DNA of 64,000 nucleotides from Nocardia grenadensis NBRC 108939 (GTDB lineage: Bacteria > Actinomycetota > Actinomycetes > Mycobacteriales > Mycobacteriaceae), in NCBI RefSeq assembly GCF_001613445.1, contig NZ_BDCJ01000020.1, forward strand, positions 1 to 64,000, written 5' to 3'. The notes below the pieces were generated by a model. That model saw only the letters and a list, made by a program, of their open reading frames with translations, searched no databases and had not been told where the DNA came from. The position numbers were made by a program, and so were the translations under genes. Within the stretch, counting starts at the first letter, position 1, and each line of letters begins with the position of its first letter. This document shows positions 43,262-50,938 of this stretch, one piece after another.

Positions 43262-44206
43262 TCACGAGCGGGCCGGGACACGTTCGGTCGCTCGCGCCGC
43301 GCTACGGAACTGACCGGGAGCCTGCGAGCGCTCCCGTCGAAACGCTCGACTGAACGCGTAGACCGAGGTGTATCCGACCGACCGGGCGATGGTCTCGAGT
43401 GGGTCGTCGCTGTCCCGCAACCGGATCGCGGCCAGATCCATCCGCCATCGCGTCAGGTATTCGGCCGGCGCGGCACCGGTGGCGGCGCGGAACCGCCGCG
43501 TCAGCGTGCTGCGGGAGAGCGTCATCTCCGCGGCGAGTGAGTCGATGGTCCACCCCCGGGCCGGCTCCTGATGGAGTTTCGCGAGCGCGTCGCCGACCAC
43601 CGGGTCGGCCAGCACGCCGAGCCAGGAATCGCGCGCCTCGTCCGGGCTTCTCGCCGACCAGACCCGTAGCAACTGCACCAACAGGATGTCGACCAAGCGG
43701 TTGAGTACGAATGCGGTCGCGATCTGCGGGTAGGCCAACTCCCGCGACAGCAGCCGGACGGTGTCGTCGAGACAGTTGCCGCCGTGGTCGGCCCTGATGT
43801 GCAGAACCGGCGGCAGCGATGTCATCACCTGCGTCGATACCGTGCGGTCGTATTCGTAACTCGCGCCGAGAATATGCGTCTGCACCGCACCGGTGCCCAG
43901 CCGCAACACACTGCCGTTCTCCATCGCCGCGTCACCGCCGCACCCGCCGCACGGGGCCGGCGGCACGCCGGGAGCACTGCTCAACGTGTGCTCAGCCCCG
44001 CTCGGCAACAGCACCACATCGCCGGGCATGAGCTGTTGCGCCTCCCCGCCGGACAGGCGCAACCAGGCGGTGCCCGAGGTGACGGCATAGAACGCGGCGT
44101 CGCGGCGCGCGTCCCAGGAGATTCCCCAGGTGCCGCCCGCCTCGATGCGTGCTCCCGCGGTCCCGCGGACACCGCCGACCGTGAGTACATCGGCAAGAAT
44201 GTCCAT
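43262..44206 (-). CDS. AraC-family regulator, Cupin_6 type
   Basis: A 314-residue regulator. The N-terminal cupin_6 domain (about 1-185) opens MDILADVLTVGGVRGTAGAR with a Cys-rich loop (APCGGCGG), and the C-terminal HTH pair spans about 205-300 (MTLSRSTLTRRFRAATGAAPAEYL, IARSVGYTSVYAFSRAFRRERS). It is divergent from a Ddn-like reductase, 86 bases away, a common arrangement for this AraC group with F420-type or oxidoreductase genes. Confidence 0.92.
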   Translation of the reverse strand: MDILADVLTVGGVRGTAGARIEAGGTWGISWDARRDAAFYAVTSGTAWLRLSGGEAQQLMPGDVVLLPSGAEHTLSSAPGVPPAPCGGCGGDAAMENGSVLRLGTGAVQTHILGASYEYDRTVSTQVMTSLPPVLHIRADHGGNCLDDTVRLLSRELAYPQIATAFVLNRLVDILLVQLLRVWSARSPDEARDSWLGVLADPVVGDALAKLHQEPARGWTIDSLAAEMTLSRSTLTRRFRAATGAAPAEYLTRWRMDLAAIRLRDSDDPLETIARSVGYTSVYAFSRAFRRERSQAPGQFRSAARATERVPARS

Positions 44207-44292
44207 ATGATCAATAATAGTGCGACAAACGGATATGTTTCTGGCCGATTCTGCTATCGATCAATTCACCCGGTACCGCATATGGTCGACCC

Positions 44293-44721
44293 ATGGCAGA
44301 CGCGGACGACATCATCGAGATGAACACCCAGGTCATCACTGAATTCCGGGAGAAAGGCGGCACCGTCGGCGGTATGTTCGAAGGCTTTCCGCTGATCCTC
44401 GTGCATCACAGAGGCGCGAAATCGGGCGTCGAACGCATCGCGCCGCTGGTCCCCTACGTGGAGGATGACCGGATCTTCGTCTTCGCGAGCCTGGGTGGCA
44501 GCCCGAAGCACCCGGCCTGGTACCACAACCTGGTGGCCAACCCGGACACCACCGTAGAGTTCGGCGCGGAGACGTTCCCGGTCGCCGCTCGGGTGCTGCC
44601 TCGGGCCGAACGCGATGAGATCTACGCCAAACAAGTCGCCGTGCAGCCCCAGTTCGGTGAGTATCAGCGCAAGACCGACCGGGTCATCCCCGTGGTCGAG
44701 TTGCAGCGGACGGGTTACTGA
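44293..44721 (+). CDS. Ddn-like F420/deazaflavin-dependent reductase
   Basis: A 142-residue Ddn-family protein. LILVHHRGAKSGVERIAPLVPYV and HPAWYHNLVANPDTTVEFG are the diagnostic blocks. It probably reduces quinones, nitro compounds or activated enones with F420H2. It is divergent from the AraC regulator that likely controls it, and a MOSC gene follows about 90 bases downstream. Confidence 0.92.
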   Translation: MADADDIIEMNTQVITEFREKGGTVGGMFEGFPLILVHHRGAKSGVERIAPLVPYVEDDRIFVFASLGGSPKHPAWYHNLVANPDTTVEFGAETFPVAARVLPRAERDEIYAKQVAVQPQFGEYQRKTDRVIPVVELQRTGY

Positions 44722-44795
44722 CGCGGGTGGCCGAGGCTGCCTCGATGCACGCGGGCGGTATCGAATGTATCCGGGCCGCGGGCCGGTGACGCGAG

Positions 44796-44812
44796 TACAC
44801 TCGCGGCGAGTG
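44796..44812 (+). promoter_or_regulatory. -10 element placing a leaderless start
   Basis: TACACT (44796-44801) lies 8 bases before the GTG of the MOSC gene and no ribosome-binding site is present. This is the actinobacterial pattern of a leaderless transcript whose first codon is at or next to the transcription start. Confidence 0.45.
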
Positions 44813-45352
44813 AGAGCAATCGTGACGGCCGTCGGCCGCAGTCGGGAGCACACCTTCACCAAACCCACCGTCGCGAGCATCGGTCTCGTCGCCGGGCAGG
44901 GCGTGGAGGGTGATGCCCATCAGGGCGTCACGGTCAAACACCGGTCCCGGGTGGCGCGTGATCCGAGCGCACCGAACCTGCGACAGGTCCACCTCATCCA
45001 CTCCGAACTGTTCGACGACCTCCGTGCGGCCGGATTCGAGGTGCGGCCGGGACAACTCGGCGAGAACGTCACCACGCGTGGTGTGGATCTGCTCGGTCTG
45101 CCCACCGGCACGCTCCTGCGGCTCGGTGCCGAAGCGGTGGTCGAGGTGACAGGTCTGCGCAACCCGTGCGTCCAGATCGACCACTTCCGACAGGGTGTGC
45201 TCGAGCGCGTTGTCGGGCGCGACGAGCAGGGGGCGGTGATCCGCAGAGCCGGGATCATGTCGATCGTCCTGACCGGGGGCCGAGTCCTGCCCGGAGACGA
45301 CATCATCGTCGAACTGCCCACCGGACTACACAGGCCACTTCAACCGGTCTAG
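44810..45352 (+). CDS. MOSC-domain protein
   Basis: A 180-residue MOSC protein. It begins VRAIVTAVGRSREHTFTKP, with GQGVEGDAHQG, a GENVTTRGVDLLGLPTG block and the conserved Cys in TGLRNPCVQID that would carry persulfide sulfur. The family includes sulfurases and molybdenum-cofactor-linked YiiM-type enzymes for N-hydroxylated compounds. GTG 44810 is preferred; an ATG at 44765 would add residues outside the domain. Confidence 0.88.
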   Translation: MRAIVTAVGRSREHTFTKPTVASIGLVAGQGVEGDAHQGVTVKHRSRVARDPSAPNLRQVHLIHSELFDDLRAAGFEVRPGQLGENVTTRGVDLLGLPTGTLLRLGAEAVVEVTGLRNPCVQIDHFRQGVLERVVGRDEQGAVIRRAGIMSIVLTGGRVLPGDDIIVELPTGLHRPLQPV

Positions 45353-45585
45353 AAACGCGCCCTTGTCGTGACCGGGACGTAGTCCCCCGGCGGCCTCGCT
45401 CCCACTCGAATAGGCGAGCCGCGGACCGGCCTCAACGGGATCAACTGATTTTTCTGCTGAGCGTGCCAGTGGTGATCCCTCGCCGAGCGATATGCTCAAC
45501 TCGTGGCCGCCGACGATCGCCGCCGCATCGGCGCCCCATAGGGCGAACGAGACGTGGGGTGGTGACTCCGCGGCACCAGTACTGG

Positions 45586-46017
45586 TCAGAAGTCGCTCGA
45601 GTAGTCCTGGCTGATCCAGCGGTCGGGGCGAATCGTGAACAGGACGGACTGCGCGCCGTCCATCTGATCGGCGAACTCGCGTCCGCCTTCTGGACCGAGA
45701 TAGCGGACGGCGATGGCTTCCCGCGCCGCATGAGGCGACGGGGTCTCGGCATCGACGACGGTGCCCTCCACGATGACGTACTGATACGGCAACTCTTCGC
45801 GCTGGACGACCAAGGTCACCACACCGGCTTCCTGGATGAGCCTGGCCTTGCGCCGGTTCGTGCCGGTGTTGACCCTGATATCACCGCCCGGGACGTAGTC
45901 GTACCAGATCGGGACCGAGGCGGGCGGCCGTCCGTCGGTCGCCGCGACCGACAGCACCGCAATGTGCTTGCCCGCGAGGAATTCATGACGTTCGGCTTCG
46001 GTGAAAGGTTTCGGCAT
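45586..46017 (-). CDS. PPOX-class F420/FMN-dependent protein
   Basis: A 143-residue split-barrel protein. MPKPFTEAERHEFLAGKHIAV at the start, then GRPPASVPIWYDYVPGG and RKARLIQEAGVVTLVV match F420-dependent biliverdin-reductase/pyridoxamine-oxidase-like families of actinobacteria. No good ribosome-binding site precedes the ATG. Substrate unknown. Confidence 0.88.
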   Translation of the reverse strand: MPKPFTEAERHEFLAGKHIAVLSVAATDGRPPASVPIWYDYVPGGDIRVNTGTNRRKARLIQEAGVVTLVVQREELPYQYVIVEGTVVDAETPSPHAAREAIAVRYLGPEGGREFADQMDGAQSVLFTIRPDRWISQDYSSDF

Positions 46018-46029
46018 ACCGCATGTAAC

Positions 46030-46341
46030 CGGCCGGTCGGTGGCTCTCTTCCCGCAGCGCATGACGCAGCACCGACCGTCCCGGTCCTTTACTTCGAGTG
46101 GACCGAAACGCATGCGGCACCGGCTGTCGCGAGCTACCCGGCAGCCGGAGTTGGTCCGGAGGTGTTCCGAATCGAGGCAACCGTGCCGTCCGAGGACGGC
46201 GCCGCGATCGCCGTGGTGGAGTTCTCGACCGCGGACGCCGAAGCCGGGCCGCAATACCGCCGGATGGTTCTCGATATGGCGATGTCGGTGACCTTCCCGC
46301 AACCGCTTTCGGATAGTAGGAGTTCCAGTCTTGCGCTCTGA
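46030..46341 (+). pseudogene. Possible 3' fragment of an unknown gene
   Basis: The plus frame reads FRIEATVPSEDGAAIAVVEF and then QYRRMVLDMAMSVTFPQPL, which looks like the C-terminal strand-helix end of a lipoprotein-like domain. No start codon with a ribosome-binding site precedes it, and the upstream frame enters the antisense of the PPOX gene. It may be a remnant. Confidence 0.3.
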
Positions 46342-46543
46342 CGAAACGAGCACTCCGCCATATGACCGCGGCATTCTGATCGGAGCAGTAGCCGCCCTGC
46401 CCGTCTTTGATCCGGTGATCCAGCGCGCTCGGTGGACGGCGTTGCTGCCATGGTGAGCCGTACCGGGGTTCCGGCGGTCGGCCGGTGCCCGAGAACTGGG
46501 GTGACTGCTGTGCGGCCCGGCTGCGGGCAACCCGGCTGCGGAC

Positions 46544-47179
46544 TCAGTTGCCGACGACGGCCCCGAGCCACCCCACGATGGGCCGCAGGGTCTCCCACGA
46601 CGTGCGTACCTCCGTGGCGGCGCGCGGTGTTTTCAGCCAGCCCGGGGTTCCGAACTCCCGGCTGACCACGAGCGTTTTGTGCCGCAGCAGGTCAATGCGC
46701 GGGTGGTCGAGTGGATAGCCCCTGGGGCGGGTTTTCAGCTTGCTCCCACCGAGGACGTAGCCCGCCTGGACGAGCTTTTCCAAGACCTTCTCGAACTCGG
46801 CGCCGCGCACATCGTCATCCAGGGTGGCGCGCAGGCGGGACAGCTGTTCCGGTGAGGCCGCGTAGAGGCCACCCGCGACGAACAGCCCGGGTGCGCCGAT
46901 CTGGACGTACCAGCCGACCCCCGGCGCGGTGTGCGCGACGGCGCCCTGATGGGTCTTGTACGGTGATTTGTCCCTGGAGAACCGTACGTCGCGGTAAGGA
47001 CGGAAGATCTTGACCGGGCCGAAGTCCGGCTCGAGATCGGAGCTCAGCGCGGTCATCGGCCGTTTCACGGCGTCCTCGTAGATGTGCTTGTTGGCAGTCC
47101 AGAACGTCTTCGAGTTATCGGCCTCGAGATCCTCGTAGAAGTCCGGCCCCGCGATCGGGAATCCCGCGAACTCGCTCAT
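46544..47179 (-). CDS. DUF2461 family protein
   Basis: A 211-residue DUF2461 protein: FYEDLEADNSKTFWTANKHIYE, then IFRPYRDVRFSRDKSPYKTH and GWYVQIGAPGLFVAGGLY. Complete, with the usual length. Function not established. Immediately upstream begins the mosaic of gene scars. Confidence 0.92.
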   Translation of the reverse strand: MSEFAGFPIAGPDFYEDLEADNSKTFWTANKHIYEDAVKRPMTALSSDLEPDFGPVKIFRPYRDVRFSRDKSPYKTHQGAVAHTAPGVGWYVQIGAPGLFVAGGLYAASPEQLSRLRATLDDDVRGAEFEKVLEKLVQAGYVLGGSKLKTRPRGYPLDHPRIDLLRHKTLVVSREFGTPGWLKTPRAATEVRTSWETLRPIVGWLGAVVGN

Positions 47180-47325
47180 ACCGTCGAATCTATCGCCCGC
47201 CGTACGAGTGGGACGACGGGGAGTCGACCGGTCGACCTTAGAGTGCGTCGTGAATCTTCATGCCCAGCGCTTCCGCGGGACGCAAGTCCTCGGCGCGTAG
47301 TTCCTGACGATGCCGCGCCGGTGCA

Positions 47326-47480
47326 GAACGCATCTACGACGGCTGTCCGGACGTCGCCCTCGAGATGATCGAGCACCGCACCGTCGACGGCCGCATCCAG
47401 CTGGTCGAGTACAAGCCCCGCGTGCTCGAGCACCTGCCGCTCGGCGCCCCTGCGTGACGCTCACTGTCCGCCGGTTCGGA
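47326..47480 (+). pseudogene. Duplicated 3' end of a DHFR-like gene
   Basis: These bases match 53890-54045 with about nine differences in the 132 coding bases, including the stop codon, and the match continues about 20 bases beyond it (TGTCCGCCGGT in both). The reading frame is ERIYDGCPDVALEMIEHRTV and on to PLGAPA. Nothing of the 5' part is present. Both copies face the same way and bracket the 47.5-53.4 kb segment. Confidence 0.85.
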
Positions 47481-47591
47481 CCCGGTACGGGACCAGGCGC
47501 CGAGTACCCGGCCTCGGATCGGCCCGGGCTTCGGGCCGCCCAGCGGATCTCGTGGCGCCGTGTTTCGAGGCGATCGTGATACCCGCCCCGA

Positions 47592-47760
47592 TCACAGACC
47601 GTGTATGTATGGCCCCGCCCGCGCAGGCTCGGCTGTGACGGCGGGTAGGCGGATCGACGGCGTGCGTGCGAGGCGGTAGGAATCGGTTCCGGTGTTGATG
47701 ATGTGGCCGCCGAAAGTGAGTCGGTCGACGATCTTGGCGCTGAGTCGCGGGTCGGTGCAG
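47592..47760 (-). mobile_element. IS21-family istB 3' remnant
   Basis: The minus strand encodes DPRLSAKIVDRLTFGGHIIN then TGTDSYRLA, the characteristic C-terminal end of the IstB helper ATPase of IS21-family insertion sequences. The ATP-binding part and istA are absent, so this is a relic. Confidence 0.65.
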
Positions 47761-47853
47761 GTCTTCGGCCGGCCCTGCCCGGTTCGGACTCTGTCGGTAC
47801 GGCTTGGTAGAACTCGCCGATCGATACCGGCGCGGAATGAAGGATGAGTGGGC

Positions 47854-48822
47854 ATGTCCGAAATCGACCATGTCTGGGAGTTGTGTGGGTTGCGCGCCTT
47901 CGACTTCCCTTACCACGATCTACAAGTCGCGGCGCAACTCGGGGATGTGCAAGAGCTGCCTGCGGCGGAATCGGTGGCTTGGCGCATCAACCTGGACTAC
48001 TGCGTCTGCCACCCGCAGTCATGGGCGGACATCTTCGCGCAGTTCCTCGACATCGTCGACCCGACGCAGGTGCGGGCACTGATCGTGGGTGTCTGGAGCG
48101 AGGATTGCGAGGCCGGCCCGGACGTGGTGATCGATGCTCTGGTGGCGGCCCGGCGCCGGTTGCCCGCGTTGCGCGGACTGTTTCTGGGTGACATCGTGCC
48201 GGAAGAGTGTGAACTGTCCTGGATCACCCAGGGGCCTGTGACCGAGCTGCTGGAGGCATTTCCCGAATTGGAGGAATTCGGGGTGCGCGGCGGCGAGAAC
48301 CTGGCTTTCCCCGCCGTCCGGCACGTTCGACTGCGGGAGCTTACTGTGGAAACCTGTGGCATCCCGGTGGATGCTGTGCGCGGTATCGCTGCGAGCGACC
48401 TTCCCGCCCTCAATCATCTCGATCTGTGGCTGGGCCCGGGGTATGACGACGTGACCGATCTGGCGCCGATTTTCGCGGGGATCCGCCTGCCGAACCTGAC
48501 CTATCTGGCATTACGTAACAGCGAAATCCATGACGACATCTGTGCCGCGCTGGCTTCGGCGCCCGTGGTGAGTCGGCTGAAATTCTTGAGTATTTCGCTG
48601 GGCGTGCTGACCGACGATGGTGCGGCCGCTCTGCTCGCCGGTCAGCCACTGGGTCATCTGGAATTTCTCGATCTGCAATACAACTACCTGAGTGACGAGA
48701 TGCGTGACCGGCTGCAACAAGCCTTGGAACCGGAGGGCGTAAACCTGCTCCTGTACGCCGAGCACGACGAGGACGAGGACGAGGCCGGCGAATTCTCGCG
48801 TTATGTCGCGGTCGGCGAATGA
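47854..48822 (+). CDS. STM4015-like leucine-rich-repeat protein
   Basis: A 322-residue protein with irregular leucine-rich repeats: LPALRGLFLGDIVPEE, FPELEEFGVRGGENL, LPALNHLDLWLG, LPNLTYLALRNSEIHDD and LGHLEFLDLQYNYLSD. It matches the STM4015 family known from Salmonella and many actinobacteria. No signal or membrane segment, so it is cytoplasmic; a protein-binding scaffold is likely. ATG 47854 or GTG 47848 could start; AAGGA lies upstream. It begins right after the istB relic. Confidence 0.85.
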   Translation: MSEIDHVWELCGLRAFDFPYHDLQVAAQLGDVQELPAAESVAWRINLDYCVCHPQSWADIFAQFLDIVDPTQVRALIVGVWSEDCEAGPDVVIDALVAARRRLPALRGLFLGDIVPEECELSWITQGPVTELLEAFPELEEFGVRGGENLAFPAVRHVRLRELTVETCGIPVDAVRGIAASDLPALNHLDLWLGPGYDDVTDLAPIFAGIRLPNLTYLALRNSEIHDDICAALASAPVVSRLKFLSISLGVLTDDGAAALLAGQPLGHLEFLDLQYNYLSDEMRDRLQQALEPEGVNLLLYAEHDEDEDEAGEFSRYVAVGE

Positions 48823-48868
48823 TGCCACGAAGGATCACAAACCGGCCGCTACCAGTCCGCTCGTGATG

Positions 48869-49075
48869 TCACTTGCGCAGATGTACCGAGGCCGAGGCGC
48901 GGGCGGGTGACGACATCGACGCGGTCACTTCGGGCGCTGTCACCTCCCAGGTTCGGCCCTCGGCCGACACTGCCGCCCGCCCGGCGGCGAGTACGTTCTG
49001 CAGCCAGTCCACTTGGTTCCCATAACCCAGCGGAATGATGAACTCGTCCTGCATACGATCTGCCCCGACCGGCAT
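48869..49075 (-). pseudogene. Ddn-like (DUF385) gene fragment
   Basis: The frame reads DEFIIPLGYGNQVDWLQNVL followed by AAGRAAVSAEGRTWEVTAPEV, the C-terminal half of a deazaflavin-dependent reductase. The N-terminal cofactor region is missing and the frame ends in unrelated residues. It is a truncated copy of the family seen intact at 15888 and 44293. Confidence 0.6.
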
Positions 49076-49153
49076 CGACTACTGTTTGCCTGATTTTCTG
49101 CCGGTCTGCCGGATGGCTGCAGCGTAGGAATTCTTCTTCCCGGCAAACCGCGA

Positions 49154-49948
49154 TCACCGTGATCCGATGACGTTGTCGTCTGCTCGATTACCCGATACGC
49201 GTCCGGGTCCGATCACGGACGGGCTTTTGTTCGAGCTGGATTGGGGTGCGGTGCGCAGGATCGGGGGATGCAAAAATATTGCCGGCCCGCTCCGGTAAAG
49301 CGCTGCAGGGCGACCACCGTGGCGGGTCGTCTGCTCCCCAGTGGGGATCAGCGCACCTTCCGTACCCGTAATCTTGCGGTGAAAATTTCGTTGGTCGAGA
49401 GCCTCGCCCCAGACGATCTCGTAGACCCTGCGTAACTCCGCTACGGTGAATTCCGGGGGGCAGAATCGGGTGGCCAGGGTCGTATATTCCAGTTTGCTTC
49501 TGGCTCGCTCGATCGCGTCGGCGACGATCTGCTCGTGGTCGAAAGCCAGATCGGTGCGGGAAGTCAGTACGGATTCGACAGGAGTCCACGCTGCCGTTCG
49601 AGCGTCTCCACCTGCTTCGGGTGCTGGCAGGTCGGGTACCAAAGCCAGGTAGCAGATGCTCACTACGCGCCTACGTGGATCCCTGTCCGGGGAGCCATAG
49701 GTGCGAAGCTGCTCCAGATGCGCGCTGCCGAGGTCCAGGCCGGTTTCTTCGGTCAGCTCGCGTTCCGCTGCAGCATCCAGGTCCTCGCGGCTATCGCTGA
49801 GGAACCCACCCGGTAGGGCCAAGGAGCCCTGCCACGGTGGTGTCCCGCGCTCCACCAGCAGGATCTGCAAAGTGTCATCCCGCACGGTCAGCACCGCAAG
49901 GTCTACCGCAATAGCGGCCTCGGTGATTCTCCAGTTCCGCTCGGCCAT
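49154..49948 (-). CDS. NrtR-type NUDIX regulator
   Basis: A 264-residue protein with an N-terminal NUDIX domain (8-150; box GGFLSDSREDLDAAAEREL then EETGL, one residue longer than the usual GX5E spacing) and a C-terminal winged helix (about 160-230; FTVAELRRVYEIVWG, QRNFHRKI). This is the NrtR layout, in which an ADP-ribose-like ligand releases the protein from DNA. A perfect palindrome sits 27 bases upstream of its start, in the promoter shared with the divergent nucleosidase, so it most likely controls that operon and itself. It could also be a catalytic NUDIX hydrolase. Confidence 0.87.
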   Translation of the reverse strand: MAERNWRITEAAIAVDLAVLTVRDDTLQILLVERGTPPWQGSLALPGGFLSDSREDLDAAAERELTEETGLDLGSAHLEQLRTYGSPDRDPRRRVVSICYLALVPDLPAPEAGGDARTAAWTPVESVLTSRTDLAFDHEQIVADAIERARSKLEYTTLATRFCPPEFTVAELRRVYEIVWGEALDQRNFHRKITGTEGALIPTGEQTTRHGGRPAALYRSGPAIFLHPPILRTAPQSSSNKSPSVIGPGRVSGNRADDNVIGSR

Positions 49949-49974
49949 CTCGGTCTCCTCTCCTCGACGGCAAG

Positions 49975-49995
49975 TTTACGTCATCTTGACGTAAA
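49975..49995. promoter_or_regulatory. Perfect 21-bp palindrome, NrtR-type operator
   Basis: TTTACGTCA-TCT-TGACGTAAA is a perfect inverted repeat in the 120-base region between the divergent NUDIX regulator and the nucleosidase operon, 26 bases from one start and 73 from the other. NrtR proteins bind such palindromes next to their own genes. Confidence 0.85.
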
Positions 49996-50068
49996 TGCTG
50001 ACGGCGGCTACCGTCGCTGCACGGAGCCCGTGACTGGCACTCCACTCTGAACACGTTGGGGAGAAACA

Positions 50069-50938
50069 ATGTTCGTGATTCTGACTGCTCTTGGTGTCGA
50101 GCAGGATGCCGTGTTGGAACACCTGGTCGATGTGCAGGTGCATGAGCACGAGAAGGGCACGTTATTCGATGTGGGCACGATCGCTGGGCACCCGGAGCAT
50201 CGAGTTGCTGTTGGTGTCACCGGCGCGGGCACAACTACCGCGGCCACGCTCACCGAACGTGCCCGGGCTGAATTTGCGCCCGCTGTGATGATGTTCGTGG
50301 GTGTCGCCGGTGGGCGGCGGGACTATCTGACCATCGGTGACGTAGTGGTAGCCACCAAGATCCATTCTTACCAGGGTGGGCGAAGTGAGGATGACGAGTT
50401 CCTGGTGCGGCCCCGTTCATGGGAGCTTTCGCACCGCTTGGACCAATTGGCCCGGCGGCAATGCAGGAACGACCGTTGGGCCAGGTTTCTGCCTGAGGGG
50501 ATAGATACGCCAAAGGTGCATTTCGACCCGATCGCGGTGGGAGATGTGGTGTTGAACTCCACCCGGTCGGATCTGGCTCGTCGGATCCACAGCTCTTACA
50601 ACGATGCGGTCGCCGTGGAAATGGAGGGCTCCGGTTTCGCTCATGCGGCAGCGCTCGGCGATCAATTGCCTGCCGTGGTCGTACGCGGTATCAGCGACCT
50701 CGCGGATGGGAGCAAGGCGCGTGCTGATCGTGCCGGTGGCCAGGCCAGAGCTGCGCGAAACGCGGCCGCCTTCGCCATCGCGCTGGCCGTCTCGCTCGAG
50801 CCGGGGCCCCACCGGACGGGAAAGAAACCGACACCGCCGGGTCCGACCTTGCCGCCGATCAACAACAAGGTGGTCGCGCGTGACCATGCGAAGGTCGACA
50901 AGCAGGTCGGTATGCAGTTCAACTGGGGGCAGGGATGA
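50069..50938 (+). CDS. PNP/MTAN-superfamily nucleosidase with adaptor motif
   Basis: A 289-residue protein. Residues 1-250 are a nucleoside phosphorylase/hydrolase fold: GTTTAATLTERAR, then MFVGVAGGRRDYLTIGDVVV (phosphate/ribose region), AVEMEGSGFAHAA (the Met-Glu ribose-binding pair) and VRGISDLADG (the acidic base-contact site). A proline-rich linker (255-264) leads to a C-terminal tail, residues 266-285, with DHAKVDKQVGMQF, which recurs in the N-terminus of the next protein. GGGGAGAAACA precedes the ATG. The nucleosidase would cleave a purine nucleoside or nucleotide; in conflict systems this fold is a known effector. Regulated by the NUDIX/palindrome unit. Confidence 0.85.
   Translation: MFVILTALGVEQDAVLEHLVDVQVHEHEKGTLFDVGTIAGHPEHRVAVGVTGAGTTTAATLTERARAEFAPAVMMFVGVAGGRRDYLTIGDVVVATKIHSYQGGRSEDDEFLVRPRSWELSHRLDQLARRQCRNDRWARFLPEGIDTPKVHFDPIAVGDVVLNSTRSDLARRIHSSYNDAVAVEMEGSGFAHAAALGDQLPAVVVRGISDLADGSKARADRAGGQARAARNAAAFAIALAVSLEPGPHRTGKKPTPPGPTLPPINNKVVARDHAKVDKQVGMQFNWGQG

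Larger units (their letters stand above)
47180..47853. other. Scar region of gene remnants
   Basis: About 670 bases made of pieces: a minus-strand end reading RQELRAEDLRPAEALGMKIH then stop near 47237, a plus-strand DHFR-like 3' copy (47326-47457) and a minus-strand istB 3' piece (47592-47760). No intact gene. Confidence 0.6.
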
